A stretch of 64,000 nt of DNA from Triangularia verruculosa. Lineage: Eukaryota; Ascomycota; Sordariomycetes; Sordariales; Podosporaceae. The translations under genes and the position numbers were made by a program. Location of the stretch: assembly GCA_033296885.1 (NCBI GenBank), contig MU864004.1, positions 1 through 64,000 on the forward strand, given 5' to 3'. Shown piece by piece: positions 23,287 to 33,992 of the stretch. The number at the start of each line of letters is the position of its first letter. Positions within the stretch are counted from its first letter, which is position 1. Below the pieces are notes generated by a model. The model saw only the letters and a program-made list of their open reading frames with translations. It was not told where the DNA came from and ran no database searches.

Positions 23287-24441
23287 TCATGACCACGCGT
23301 TCTTCTTCTCTTCTCTCACGTCAGATCCAGAGGCCTTCCACCAGACGTCACCGCCCCAACGCATCAGGCGCTCCACGGCTGCTGTTGGGGTCACAGCAGG
23401 CCGAACATCTAGGTAGAACACAGGCTCGCCTGTGGGATCCGGTGGCCCCGAGTAGAAGTCAATGACATAGCGAATCTCCTTATTCTGTCCATTGACATTG
23501 CGTGAAACGTACCAGTCATGGCGATCGAAGGGGGGTTCGGTTCTGGAATACCAGAAAAAAAGGTGTCAGTCAATGTAGTACAGCTGTGTTGAGGGAAGTT
23601 GACGGCAAGTAACAAACGTACTCAAACTTGGAAGGATAAACCCGCGCTAGCATCTGCACGATGGCTGCTTTGGGTGTCATCTCTTTGGGCCTGCCCTGGA
23701 ACCTGATCAGGGTAGGCTGCTCCCGTCCACCCTCCTGAGCCTCCAGGCGTCTCAGCTCAATATCAGAGTTCTCCTCTCCGCGCCTGCTGACCTCCCAGCC
23801 GCGCCACAAGCCCTTGCCGAACCGGCGCTCCCAGTCGACGATCTCAGCCCATGCACCCTCATTCAAGAAGTTGTGAACAGCAACCATGCTCTCGACAGCG
23901 GTCACATCGGTATCCGTATAGCCCTTGCGCAGCAAAGCGTTGTACATTTGCTGAGGGGAGGGGTACTCCCAGTTTCCGTCTCCACTGCCCTTGGGGATGG
24001 AAGATTCGTCTCTGGATGTTGGAAGCTCGTGAGTCTGGTCGGGAGCTCTCTCCTGCGAGATGGAGTGGAACATGTAATTTAGGGGGTTCAGTTTCGACAG
24101 CAACGATTGCTCTGTTGCAGCCTCGGGGGCACCGCCATGGGAAACTGGGCAGGACGATAGCGCCGCACTGGCTGACGGGTTGCTGTGCGGGACGGGGCAC
24201 CCAGAAGTGGGCGCTGCGGCGGGAGCGGGAGTCGGAGCAGCTGAGGCGAAGGTATCGACAGTCTTCTTGTTATGCATGGGGCATCCGGGCTCGAAAACAG
24301 TCAGACATTGGCCATGGTGCAGGAGGGACTACCCCTTGGGAAACTTACAGGAGGGGCAGCATCGCTGCCGCTTTGGGGATGATTGGGAGGCTTCGAAACC
24401 GCCGAGGCGGCAGGTGTAGCATCGGCCCAAAACCAACCCAT
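23287..24441 (-). CDS. cyt-2: cytochrome c heme lyase (holocytochrome-c synthase)
   Basis: Attaches heme covalently to the CXXCH motif of apocytochrome c in the mitochondrial intermembrane space. Exons 24441-24349, 24289-23622 and 23542-23287 (introns 59 and 79 nt) encode 338 aa. It starts MGWFWADATPAA and carries three Cys-Pro heme motifs (GCPMH, GCPVPH, SCPVSH). The core has WEYPSPQQMYNALLRKGY, VAVHNFLNEGAWAEI, the histidine-bearing EPPFDRHDWYV, YVIDFYSG and FYLDVRPAV. The first intron uses a CGAG acceptor rather than YAG, but it restores the family-typical PPPGCPMH and has a CTGAC branch site. The second uses GTACGT and rebuilds KFETEPPFDRHDW. Confidence 0.95.
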
Positions 24442-24912
24442 CGTTACTGAGTATCTTATGTTGTTGTTCTATTAGGCAATCTACAAGTCGATCAAGTTGG
24501 GTGGATGTGAACAGTGGCTGATGATTAAGATTCCTCTGATCGAGATAAGGGGAAAAAAAATGGCCCGGATTTTCGTCCTGGCTGCCCCAGAGAAAAAAAA
24601 GCCGGCAAGGATGACGCGCATTTTAGCTTTGGGCTCTCTTCTGTCCCGCCGCCCGCGCTGCCAAGCCCCGCCTTCCACTGCCGCCACCCCACTGGCGATC
24701 GTCCCAGAGCATTCGCTCCACCAACCACATTGTCACCATTACCGAGAGCAGCTTTGTGATCCACATTACGGTCAATCATTAAAGACGGAGAGTTCTATAT
24801 CAGTAAATTACAGGTTCATACGCGGTAGGTATGGTTTACACTGTTTGTCCGGGTCTACACTGGAAGAGGTCCCTGATCACAAGAGCCTGCTGTCGACGAG
24901 GCGGCTTTTTGC
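24442..24912. other. intergenic between tandem - strand genes
   Basis: 471 bp between the heme lyase start and the stop of the UbiB-type gene; it must contain the heme lyase promoter. No gene is seen. Confidence 0.5.
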
Positions 24913-27135
24913 TTAAACATTGGGTGACAGAAGATCGTATTTGACACAACGTTCAACCTTTGCGCATCGGCTGTTAGTACGTCACACTGACCAAGGGATG
25001 AACCAAACTCACATCTTCAATGCTGGCCTGCATAAACCTTCTTGTCTCTAGGCCCACCCAAACCATCAACATGGAGAAATCGCCCTCCTTCATCATGTCC
25101 TTTCCGCTCTGAGCACCCAGCTGTCTCAGGATCGGGAGAGAGCTGCTGAGCAGGTCGACGTCAGGGTTGAGGCTGCGGCCGATTCCTTCCAGCAGCAGTA
25201 TACTAATAACGACATTGACAAAGTCCCCTTCCAGGCGAACATGATGCTGCCGCACCATATTGAGAACCTCTTGCAGGATATCGCCAATCTTGACATTCCC
25301 GAGGGCTAATGTCCGGCTTTTGACACCGAGAACCAGGTGTTGCATCTTCAGCGCAAACACCTCCTTGTCCAACACGGCATCTGGCTGGCGGCATCTTTCG
25401 CACATCAAATGGCCGGCCTTGTAACCATCGAACTCGGCAACAGCACGGAAAAGGTCCAAGAAGTTGCGCCGATTTTTCTCGTTAAGCTCCGTCACTAGGC
25501 CGGTGTCAATGAATATCAATTGAGGCCGAAACCCCTCACGATCAATCCTGGACAGTTCAGCCGCCCATTGCTCTTTGTTGTTCCGGAATGGGCGCAGGCG
25601 AGACAGAACCTGCTCTGTTACGTCTCCATCGTTGTGTGGCTCCTGGGTGTCTTGCGTCTGGCGCAAACGCAAACTGAGGCGCTCCGTCTCGTAGAAGCGC
25701 ACCATGATATTTCCAGGATGTAAGTCAGCATGCACAAAGTTGTCTAGAAGGAGCATTCGCAAAAAGGCGTCCAGACCCTCCGAGGCAATCGCTTGCTGGA
25801 ACACACCGCCGCCATTCGCCATAAAGTCGGCCAGCGGAATACCATGCGCAAACTCTTCGATCAGCACCTGTCGAGTACAGAATTCGGTATATGGGAAGGG
25901 GAATGAGGCTGTTGTCCTGTCTTTGAAGTTTTTGCGAAATCTTGAGAGGTTGGCCGCCTCGATACGCAGGTCTAGTTGTAGTTTCATCATCTCGCCAAAC
26001 TGGTTAACTTCGTCGGGAAGCGAGAGCCACTCGATAGTGGGTATCGAGTTCAGGAATGTGGCAAAGAACCACATGATGCGTAGGTCACGTCTAACGGTTC
26101 GTTCAACTCCAGGGTGGAGGACCTTTACGGCGACGTAAGAAGAGGGGATGCGCTTCGGTGACGACTTCAGGACACTCTCCACATTCTTGTAGACGTGGGT
26201 GCGGAGATTCTCGGGGGTATCTTCCTCGTCCTCTGCGACAGGAACAGCAAGGTCAGGCTTGAGTTTGGCCCTGTACACCTGAGCAATGGCACCAACACCA
26301 AGCGGCCTTTCGTCAAACTCTTCAAATATATCTTCGAAATCACGACCTCCGAAAGCGGCTCGAACAATTCTTTTGGTAGCGTGCAAAGAGTGGGCGGGCG
26401 CATCCGCGTGAAGCTTCGACATAATCTCGCACAGTTGGTCAGGAAAGACATCGGATCTAGAGGCAGCCCATTGCCCAAGCTATCCGGATCCCGTCAGCTC
26501 TTGGTTACGAGTAGGGGATACCGGTGGATAGAAGTGAGAAATACCTTTATAAAGGCTGGGCCTGCCCATTCCATTGCTTGGACCAAAAACTCATACCACC
26601 AAAGGGTGCCTGTTCGCTCGTTGTCACGCTCTGACTGCCGATCGCCAATCCATATGACTGGCACGGTCAAAATAACAGGAACGAAGATGGTGACGAGCTG
26701 CAAGAAACGGAAGCCTGTGCATATTGGCTCCCAAATGTATAGGTCAAGGAAGAGCACGATCTGACGACGTATCCGTGTCAGACCGGTATCGCTGTCCGAG
26801 ACCTTTTTCTTGATTTCATTCCGCGAAACCTCCAACATCCTCTTCTCCCCGGTATCCTTCGGCCCATCATTATCCTTTTCCGACAGTTCGACAAAGGCTG
26901 CGGCGGCCAGGCCGCCAGCACCGGCTGAAGCTAATCGTGGAGCACGTGGGGGTTGTCGCCATGATCGGTGTCTATATTGTCGCGACCGTAAAGGAGAATT
27001 CACATGCGATGTAAACGTTCGCAGGGGTGTTTGCGGTGGTCGCAAGAAGTTGCGTAAAAGATTAGGAGGGCAGCCGGCGCATCTTGATGCCTCCCCGCGG
27101 CGGGAGAGGCGGCCGAGGGTGAGGAGCAGACTCAT
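24913..27135 (-). CDS. mitochondrial UbiB/ABC1-family atypical kinase, Cqd1/ADCK2-like
   Basis: Exons 27135-26545, 26479-25013 and 24957-24913 (introns 65 and 55 nt) give 700 aa. The Arg-rich N-terminus (MSLLLTLGRLSRRG) fits a mitochondrial presequence, and a hydrophobic segment near residue 150 (FLQLVTIFVPVILTVPVIW) fits an inner-membrane anchor. UbiB hallmarks are present: KxGQ (K-LGQ, rebuilt by splicing intron 1), the Ala-rich loop GVGAIAQVYRA, the lysine in YVAVKVLHPG, HADLHPGNIMV, and FIDTGLV at the metal site (DTG instead of DFG). The last exon is only 15 codons including the stop (VERCVKYDLLSPNV). Yeast relatives act in coenzyme Q distribution or mitochondrial lipid homeostasis; the exact role here is inferred. 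Confidence 0.92.
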
Positions 27136-27423
27136 GTCGTCACAAGGCCAGAGTGGAAACTGAATGGTAGTGTCGCGCTGGTAGCCAGAGGCATGATCAT
27201 ATCATCTTCATCGCAACTAAATGGGATTTTCTCTTCGGTGGTGCACAGCTGGCGACATGGGCGCGATTAGGGGTGCTGAATGGCGGGTACTCGCGGTTCC
27301 AGCTGGAACGGGAAATACAGGAAGTGCTGTGACGTCGTTGACCGCGCACAGACAGGGGACGCCAAGGAATCCCGATGATCCCGACCCGCAAGCGGGACCC
27401 ACATGCCGAAGAGCATGGACTGT

Positions 27424-27823
27424 CACGCTGTTGACAAAAGAATTGGTACTGTAAGTCAGGATTACACCTTAAGAATAGTAGAAAAGGCCTATTAACTATC
27501 TTCTTTGGGCTCATTACTATCTTTTAACACGGGAAAAATATATTTTAAAGTGTTTACGATATCTTCTAAGGCCTATTAACTATTTTTAAGCTTTTTAACT
27601 ATCTTTTAAAGCCTTTTAATTGTTCTTAAGGCCTTTCAACTATCTTTTAAAGCTATTTCAACTATCTTTTATAGCTATTTCAACTATCTTTTAAAGCTAT
27701 TTCAACTATCTTTTAAGCCTTTGAACTATCTTTTAAAGCCTTTTAATTATTTTTAAGGCTTTTATATTATCTTTCAATATTATATTCCCACTTTACAATG
27801 CTAGTTATTTTGTCCAGGACGTG
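27424..27823 (+). mobile_element. MITE copy A (CACG...CGTG, 5-bp TSD ACTGT)
   Basis: A 400-bp non-autonomous inverted-repeat element. The left end CACGCTGTTGACAAAAGAA pairs with the reverse complement of the right end, CACGTCCTGGACAAAATAA. The target-site duplication is ACTGT at 27419-27423 and 27824-27828. The interior is AT-rich and built from units of about 22 bp of the type TTCAACTATCTTTTAAAGC. It has no coding capacity. It is in the same orientation as copy C and opposite to copy B. It sits 289 bp upstream of the UbiB start and 170 bp from the GH71 stop. The superfamily is not assigned; the mobilising transposase is not in this window. Confidence 0.95.
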
Positions 27824-27992
27824 ACTGTTCGGGTGGATGTGTGAGGCCCTTTTACTATCTTCAAACCAAAGTGTTCTTCTATCAAATGCTATTTTCCCTA
27901 GGCATGCTAACACTAATTACCGAAATCCAACAGACGTTTTCAAAGTGCCCAAACTCCTAATTTTCCAAACTAACCATTACCCGCTATGCTCC

Positions 27993-29707
27993 TTAAAGCT
28001 GAATTACAACCGAGTTGAAATGCATCTGCAAGCCACTGTCAGCAATATGTTCCGAAGTCCTGATCTGTGTTTGGTACTCACCCTGCCCTCGTGGCATTCA
28101 CTGGTTATCGGCGGTCCCTCAACAGTTCTCCCGTTCATGGCGAGAGTGACAGGCCCGGTGGCATTGCTTTCAAACGGAATCTCGAAGTATGAAAGAGGGC
28201 TATCGGTTCTAGTGCCGACACTCTTCCAGCGACTACCAATTGCGACGGTGATGTTGGTCGGGATCCTGACTAGCGCCATCACTGAGATTACGTCTCTTGC
28301 TCCCTGAGACGCTGGGATCTCACCGCCCTGGCCCCAGGTCGTGCCTATGCAGCCGTCAGTCACACAGTTTTCAAACCCAGCTGGCTCCTAACTTACCACA
28401 GCCCTCTCCGGCACTTGCGGGGTTTGTCCTGTACCACGCGATAACTGTGTCTTCTCCTGGGAAGTCGACAAGACGAGACCCCGACTTATAGGCGGTGATG
28501 AAGTACGGCAGCACAGCCCGGAATGCTGCGTGCGAGTACCCGTTGACGTACTCTTCTGCCCCCTCTACAACCTGTGCGGGTACAGTGTCACAGATATAAC
28601 TCGACTCGCCAAAGTCATTCCCTTTGAAAATAAATCAGCGCTGGCCTTCCTTGCTAGGTGCTCGGGAATAGCTCACATGTGATGATCTGAACGAAGTCTG
28701 GCATGACATCAAGCACTTGTTGCCATCGGTCATGCCAGAGGGACTCACTGGCGGAGTACCAGTTCTTATTCCATTGTGGCAGGTCTAGTTACCAATTAGT
28801 ACGAGACACTGCTATGTTGGAAGGCGTGTGGCATTAGACGTACTTGTGTAGAAGTATGGGCTGACCCCCATCATGTATTTCTTCCCCTTCAAGTTGTCAC
28901 AATAAAGGAGGTCTTCGTTGATGTTCATTTGATTTTGACCAGCTTTGGGCCATGCATCCCACGAAACTAGAAAAATGGTTAGTACTAGGAAGGAGAATTA
29001 GGGGGAGTCTGACTTGACTTACAAGCTCCGTCAATGGCATCGAGTTTCTCTGAAATTCCGTATGGTCCCAAGCTACTCCAATCAGGGACAAGGAAGATGT
29101 CGCCTGTTTGTTCTCGGACTGAAATCCAATTCTCAGCCCAGTCTGGACCTTCGAACGTTGATACCAAAGGCCGCCCGTCAACCATAAACTGTGCGCTTGA
29201 TTCTTTGAAACGGTTGATGAGGTCAACAACTTGTTCAACCGACCACTGCCCACAGGCCATGCTACAAAGAAGAAGAGTCAGCCGCTGCACACCGCCATTT
29301 CTATGATGGGACCACGGCCATGGAGGAGAGATGAGCACCACATACTCAAATGAAATAAACATGACAAAGTCGCCCGCTTCCTCAGCCTCGTGATAGGCAT
29401 GGGATAGCTGAGTCTCCGTCCAAGGGTCGGAAGGCCCGATGTTGAGAGCGAATCCATCGATGCCGGCCTTCTTGGCAGTCTTGATATCGTGGACCCATTG
29501 CTCGACAGCTTGGTGGCATGTCAGGCCGACCTGAATGAGATGTTAGTTCACCGTTAACGGCTAGAGCGAGAAGGACGGGCTATCCTAACAGACCATGTAG
29601 TGGGCAAAAACTTTCCGATCATCATTGGTCTCGGGCTCCTTTTCACCATCGATCCTATCCTCGATTTTTTCGAGCAAGCGTTTGAACTTGGTCTTTAAAT
29701 ATCCCAT
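27993..29707 (-). CDS. GH71 endo-alpha-1,3-glucanase, intracellular (Agn2-like)
   Basis: Cleaves alpha-1,3-glucan (mutan). Eight exons: 29707-29594, 29530-29346, 29261-29023, 28966-28844, 28784-28677, 28621-28397, 28344-28082 and 28025-27993; introns 52-84 nt. The sum is 430 codons, 429 aa. Typical GH71 landmarks: FAHYMVGLTCHQ, DIKTAKKAGIDGFALNIG, VMFISFDMACGQW, FMVDGRPLVSTFEG, SWDAWP, IITWNDFGESSYI and HAAFRAVLPYFI. There is no signal peptide; the start MGYLKTKFKRLLEKI is charged. Length and lack of secretion signal resemble fission yeast Agn2, which opens the ascus wall from inside, so a role in ascus or autolysis is plausible. The last exon (MHFNSVVIQL) is short and slightly less certain. 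Confidence 0.93.
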
Positions 29708-30612
29708 GGTGTGATACTTGCAAGCTGTAGGTATTATTCGAAAGCCGGCAGAGATGGATGGAACCTGATCGCCTTCACTTCAATCGAGAGAACAGCCAAT
29801 CAAATATGTAAATGACCAAGGAGAACGGGGAGTTCATCTGGATCAACCCCCGAAAAAGGGGCCATGCCCAACAGGCCCACTCTGTTATAGCGTGCCATCT
29901 CCACCCCCAGCCAATATTGGATTTGGCCTTGCGACCAGTTGGCCGCCAAGACAGATAATCCCTACGATGGTTCGACCCCGAGCCTTGGATTTAGAGGAGA
30001 AGAACGCAAGGAAAGCAGCGAGAGGTGAGTGCTGGACTCTGTTTGATGTTTTGATATAATTACGAGTGAGTGATGGTTGAGAGAACCACGAAGATCCCGG
30101 CATCAAACAGCATCAACTCAGTCAACCGTGGGGTCTGCAGATGCTATTGGTTGCTTGACGGATAGGTGCGTTCTTTTATGAAGGCATCGTCGCCAAATCC
30201 CAGGACACTAAGCAGTACTATGTAATTCAAGATTGTCGGGCTCGTATCAGGTTGGCGGCAACTCTCCATCGCTGACCCAACAGGCTGGAAAACGTCCGGC
30301 GGGTTGAGCACCCGCCGGCAAGCCACCAGTCCAAAGATGGACCTGTCAGCGGGGCCAGCTGGTGATGGCCAACCTTCCCTGTTCACTCCCTGCCCCACAT
30401 CTACCTCTTACCTTAGCTTAGGTCTTGCTCCACAATTAAAAGAGACAGACACACACAACAACGCGCGGAACGGAAATATTAAATTCCTGGCAACCCTGCG
30501 ATTTTTGGCTCCGCACAACAGAATCTACGGAAATTTCGCAAACTGCTAACCACCTTCTGCACACGATCCGGCGACCGATTTTCCACGCGTCACTCATCAA
30601 TCAGTCGCAAAA
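29708..30612. other. divergent promoter region GH71 / eS28
   Basis: 905 bp between two divergent starts. No conserved element or gene is recognised; the part near 30400-30600 is a plausible promoter and leader for the ribosomal protein gene. Confidence 0.5.
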
Positions 30613-30998
30613 ATGGATTCCTCCAAGACTCCCGTCAAGCTCGTCAAGGTCACCCGCGTTTTGGGCAGAACCGGTATGCGAAAAAACCCCGCCGTCCGAG
30701 ACCGATTTTCGATTTCGACCCCTCCGTCCTTGTGTGGCCGAGTAGACAGCATGCTGATGATTATGGTGGAAACCAGGCTCCCGTGGTGGTGTCACCCAGG
30801 TTCGCGTTGAGTTCATGGACGATACCACTCGTTCCATCATCCGCAACGTCAAGGGCCCTGGTATGTTGAAATCCACAGCCTTTGACTATCGTGTGTGGGC
30901 GAGGGTTGGCAGCTAACGTTTCTGCCTGTCTTGCAGTCCGCGAGGACGATATCCTTGTCCTTCTCGAGTCCGAGCGTGAGGCCCGCCGCCTCAGATAA
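30613..30998 (+). CDS. rps28: 40S ribosomal protein S28 (eS28)
   Basis: Exons 30613-30673, 30777-30860 and 30937-30998 (introns 103 and 76 nt, donors GTATGC and GTATGT) encode 68 aa. The product is a textbook eS28: MDSSKTPVKLVKVTRVLGRTG, then SRGGVTQVRVEFMDDTTRSI, IRNVKGPVREDDILVLLESE and REARRLR at the C-terminus. It is a component of the 40S head. Two introns in a gene this short are common for ribosomal protein genes in these fungi. Confidence 0.98.
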
Positions 30999-32303
30999 GT
31001 TGGAGGTTTTCCGAAGTTGGGGGATGGGAACGTGGCTGCGGCTTCTAGCTACCTGGTCTGCCTGATTGGCAAGATCATTGTCGTATCCTGCGGCGACAAA
31101 AGGAGGGGTGGAATGTCAAGGATGGGCGTTCGGTAGAACGAGATCATGCATGATTATTGCTTTCCCCAAAATACACGGCGCTGAAGGCTGGTTCTGCGGA
31201 TATCACATTTGCTTTGGTTGGGGGTCATGCAGCAGGGCATCATGGGTGATTTTGGGCGTCAATCAACAAGAAACTTTCCCGAACAGCACTTCGAGCTCAG
31301 GACCTGTGGCGTAGCGCTTGACAAGAACACTCCAATACACATGCCAGTTCCCTCCCTCCCTTGAGGTCATTCGCCGTCGACTACGGCCATAATCTGATCT
31401 GTCTGTCTTGGAAGCCTTCGCTTAGAGTGTTGAGTGATGATATCTTTGGAGAAGAGCTATCAACATGGGATGATACTGACACTATGTGTACCACAGGCTT
31501 TCACGGAAATTTCCTATTCCGAGTCTACAAGCAGGATATGCTTGTCTTCCAATATTTAGTCTACAAATCCAACCTACCCAGGCATATGGTCAAACCTAAA
31601 CATGCACGGGAGTCAGATCTTCAAGAGATTTCTTTTGTTCATTTTTCACCAGTAGCAGCAAAGGCTTTATTCAGGCGTTTGCCTTGACCAGAACAGACTG
31701 AACTTCGTCGACATCATCGAGATGAGGTTTCGTACTCGGAAACTAGCTCACAACTCACGGATTTAACAAGACTCAGCTAGTCCCGACAACTGTTAATGCA
31801 CTCTACCGCAGTAGGGAATGGGTTCGGCCTCGTCTGTAATAACGCATTCCAGAATCGTGGTCACTCAACCTCGGGCCCAGATCCTAGAACTCGAAACCGA
31901 ATCGGCAGCAAAGCCACCGTCTTGGCACTGACCCAAAACACGGTACATGCCCCGATGAGCAGGCTCGCTCCGCCAAATACGACTTTCAGTTACTTTCTTC
32001 CGCTGGTAGTGGGCCAGTACGCCTCATGCCCCGGATTCCATGAGCAACGGCGAAAGCATGCACTGTCATTCCGCCAATGAGATATCATACACGCACGGCC
32101 AGCCGACTTGGCACAACGGCCTGCCACGCGGAAACCGAGATCGCAGGACAGTTCCTCCAAGAAAGGGGTTCGTCGTTCAATGGATATAATCATTCCATGC
32201 CGCTCGTCTCGAGATGGCGCTGCACTCCTGTGCTGAGCGTCTCCCGTCCCCAGTAGCAGCCCAGAAGCTGTGTCCCCGGCACAGACTGGTCTAAATTTCC
32301 AAC
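30999..32303. other. intergenic 1.3 kb, nothing recognised
   Basis: Lies between the eS28 stop and the PL4 start. Short open frames occur, but none has protein-like composition or splice support. It must hold the PL4 promoter at its right end. Confidence 0.5.
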
Positions 32304-33992
32304 ATGGAGCTCAAGTCGGTCTTTCAGCTCACTGTCCTTTCCTTGTTATCTTTTGTGTCAGGTGCCTATGCGGCCTTTGGCTACACCTCTTCGGGGGGTA
32401 CTTACATCATCGATGCTGGCTCCGCCAACCCGCTCATCTTCTCCGTGAGCCAGTCCAACTGCGATATCAGATCCATCAAGTACAGAGGAACCGAACTTCA
32501 ATATGGTAGCCAGTTCACCCATATCAACTCGGGCCTCGGCTCAGCGACCGTCTCGATCAGCCAGGTCAACGGGTCCTACAAGTATATCAAGGTCACATGT
32601 GTGACGTCGACCTTGACTCACTATATCGTGGTCCGCGAAGGCGACAGCAGCATGTTCTTGGCCACCTATATCACTGCCCAGCCCTCGATCGGCGAGTTGC
32701 GATGGATTGCCCGTCTCCTGCCCGACAAGCTTCCCGGAGAGTACCCTTACGGCGAGGTTTCAAATACCCAAGGCTCCACTTCCACGGTTGAGGGTTCTGA
32801 CGTCTTCGTGGTGAACGGACAAACTCGATCCAAGTTCTACTCGTCGACGAGGTTCATCGACGAGGATTCGCACTGCGTATTTGGTGGCAGTGATCTGATG
32901 CATGTCTGCATTATGACACCCCAGCAAGAATCGTCCTCAGGTGGGCCCTTCTTCCGAGACATCAACTCGAATAACGCTGGTGCCTCTACCAACCTGTACA
33001 ACTACATGAACAGTGGTCATGTGCAGACAGAACCATATAGGATGGGTCTTCACGGTCCTTACATTATGCAGTTCTCGCGCTCTGGTATTCCCAGCGTCAA
33101 GAATGTGGACGTCTCGTGGTTTGGCGAGGTTGGTGTGACGGGATGGGTGCCTGCGTCGGGTCGCGGTAGGGTCACGGGCACGGCTTCTGGTGTTCAGAGC
33201 GGCATGGAGGGTGTGGTTCACTGGTTCAACAGCGCTGCGCAATACTGGGCCAGAACTTCCTCCAACGGAGCATTCACTTCGCCTTTGATGAAGCCTGGCA
33301 CGTACACGATGGTTCTGTACCAGACCGAGTTCAAGATCGCGACCTCCACAGTCACTGTCACCGCCGGGCAGACCAGGTCGCAGAACATCGCTGGCACCTT
33401 CAACACATCCCGCAATACCCTTTGGCAGATTGGTCAATACGATGGGCAGCCAACTGGTTTCCGCAACGCGGACAAATTCCTTCGCATGCATCCATCCGAT
33501 AGTCGCATGAGCGGCTGGGGTCCTTTGACATACACGGTTGGCAGCTCGCCTCTCACCGACTTCCCCATGGCCGTCTACCAGTCCGTGAACAACCCAGTAA
33601 CGATTCGGTTTAATTTGGGAAGCGCACCAGGAGCTGCCACGCTGAGAATCGCCACAACTCTCAGCTTCGCCGGAAGTCGCCCACAAATCAACGTGAACGG
33701 GTGGTCTGGGCCGGCACCCAGCGCTCCAGCCAAGATTGACAGTCGTGGTGTGACTCGCGGTGCGTACCGTGGCCATGGTGAAGTCTACACCGTAGCTATC
33801 CCGGCTGGGAGACTCGTGGCCGGAAGCAACACCATCACCATCAGCTCAATCAGCGGAAGCAGTGGAACAACATTCCTTAGTCCGAACTTTGTAAGTCCTG
33901 ATGTAGTGCCGAGAAACACGTCTTGGCTGCAACGAGGAATGCGGCTAACCAAAGACATGCAGATTTTCGATGCGGTTGAATTGTTCCAATGA
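32304..33992 (+). CDS. rglA: rhamnogalacturonan lyase, PL4 family (secreted)
   Basis: Cleaves the alpha-1,4 bond between rhamnose and galacturonate in pectin rhamnogalacturonan I by beta-elimination. Exons 32304-33890 and 33963-33992 give 538 aa; a signal peptide covers about residues 1-23 (ending GAYAA). The PL4 pattern is clear: AFGYTSSGGTYIIDAGS, IRSIKYRGTELQ, ITAQPSIGELRWIARL, FYSSTRFIDEDSHCVFG, then a fibronectin-III-like module (GRGRVTGTASG, MKPGTYTMVLYQTEFKIA) and a C-terminal carbohydrate-binding-type domain (LWQIGQYDGQPTGFRNADKF). The intron (72 nt, 33891-33962) is a multiple of three with no stop, so unspliced RNA would add 24 residues before IFDAVELFQ. It acts outside the cell on plant pectin. 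Confidence 0.94.
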   Translation: MELKSVFQLTVLSLLSFVSGAYAAFGYTSSGGTYIIDAGSANPLIFSVSQSNCDIRSIKYRGTELQYGSQFTHINSGLGSATVSISQVNGSYKYIKVTCVTSTLTHYIVVREGDSSMFLATYITAQPSIGELRWIARLLPDKLPGEYPYGEVSNTQGSTSTVEGSDVFVVNGQTRSKFYSSTRFIDEDSHCVFGGSDLMHVCIMTPQQESSSGGPFFRDINSNNAGASTNLYNYMNSGHVQTEPYRMGLHGPYIMQFSRSGIPSVKNVDVSWFGEVGVTGWVPASGRGRVTGTASGVQSGMEGVVHWFNSAAQYWARTSSNGAFTSPLMKPGTYTMVLYQTEFKIATSTVTVTAGQTRSQNIAGTFNTSRNTLWQIGQYDGQPTGFRNADKFLRMHPSDSRMSGWGPLTYTVGSSPLTDFPMAVYQSVNNPVTIRFNLGSAPGAATLRIATTLSFAGSRPQINVNGWSGPAPSAPAKIDSRGVTRGAYRGHGEVYTVAIPAGRLVAGSNTITISSISGSSGTTFLSPNFVSPDVVPRNTSWLQRGMRLTKDMQIFDAVELFQ

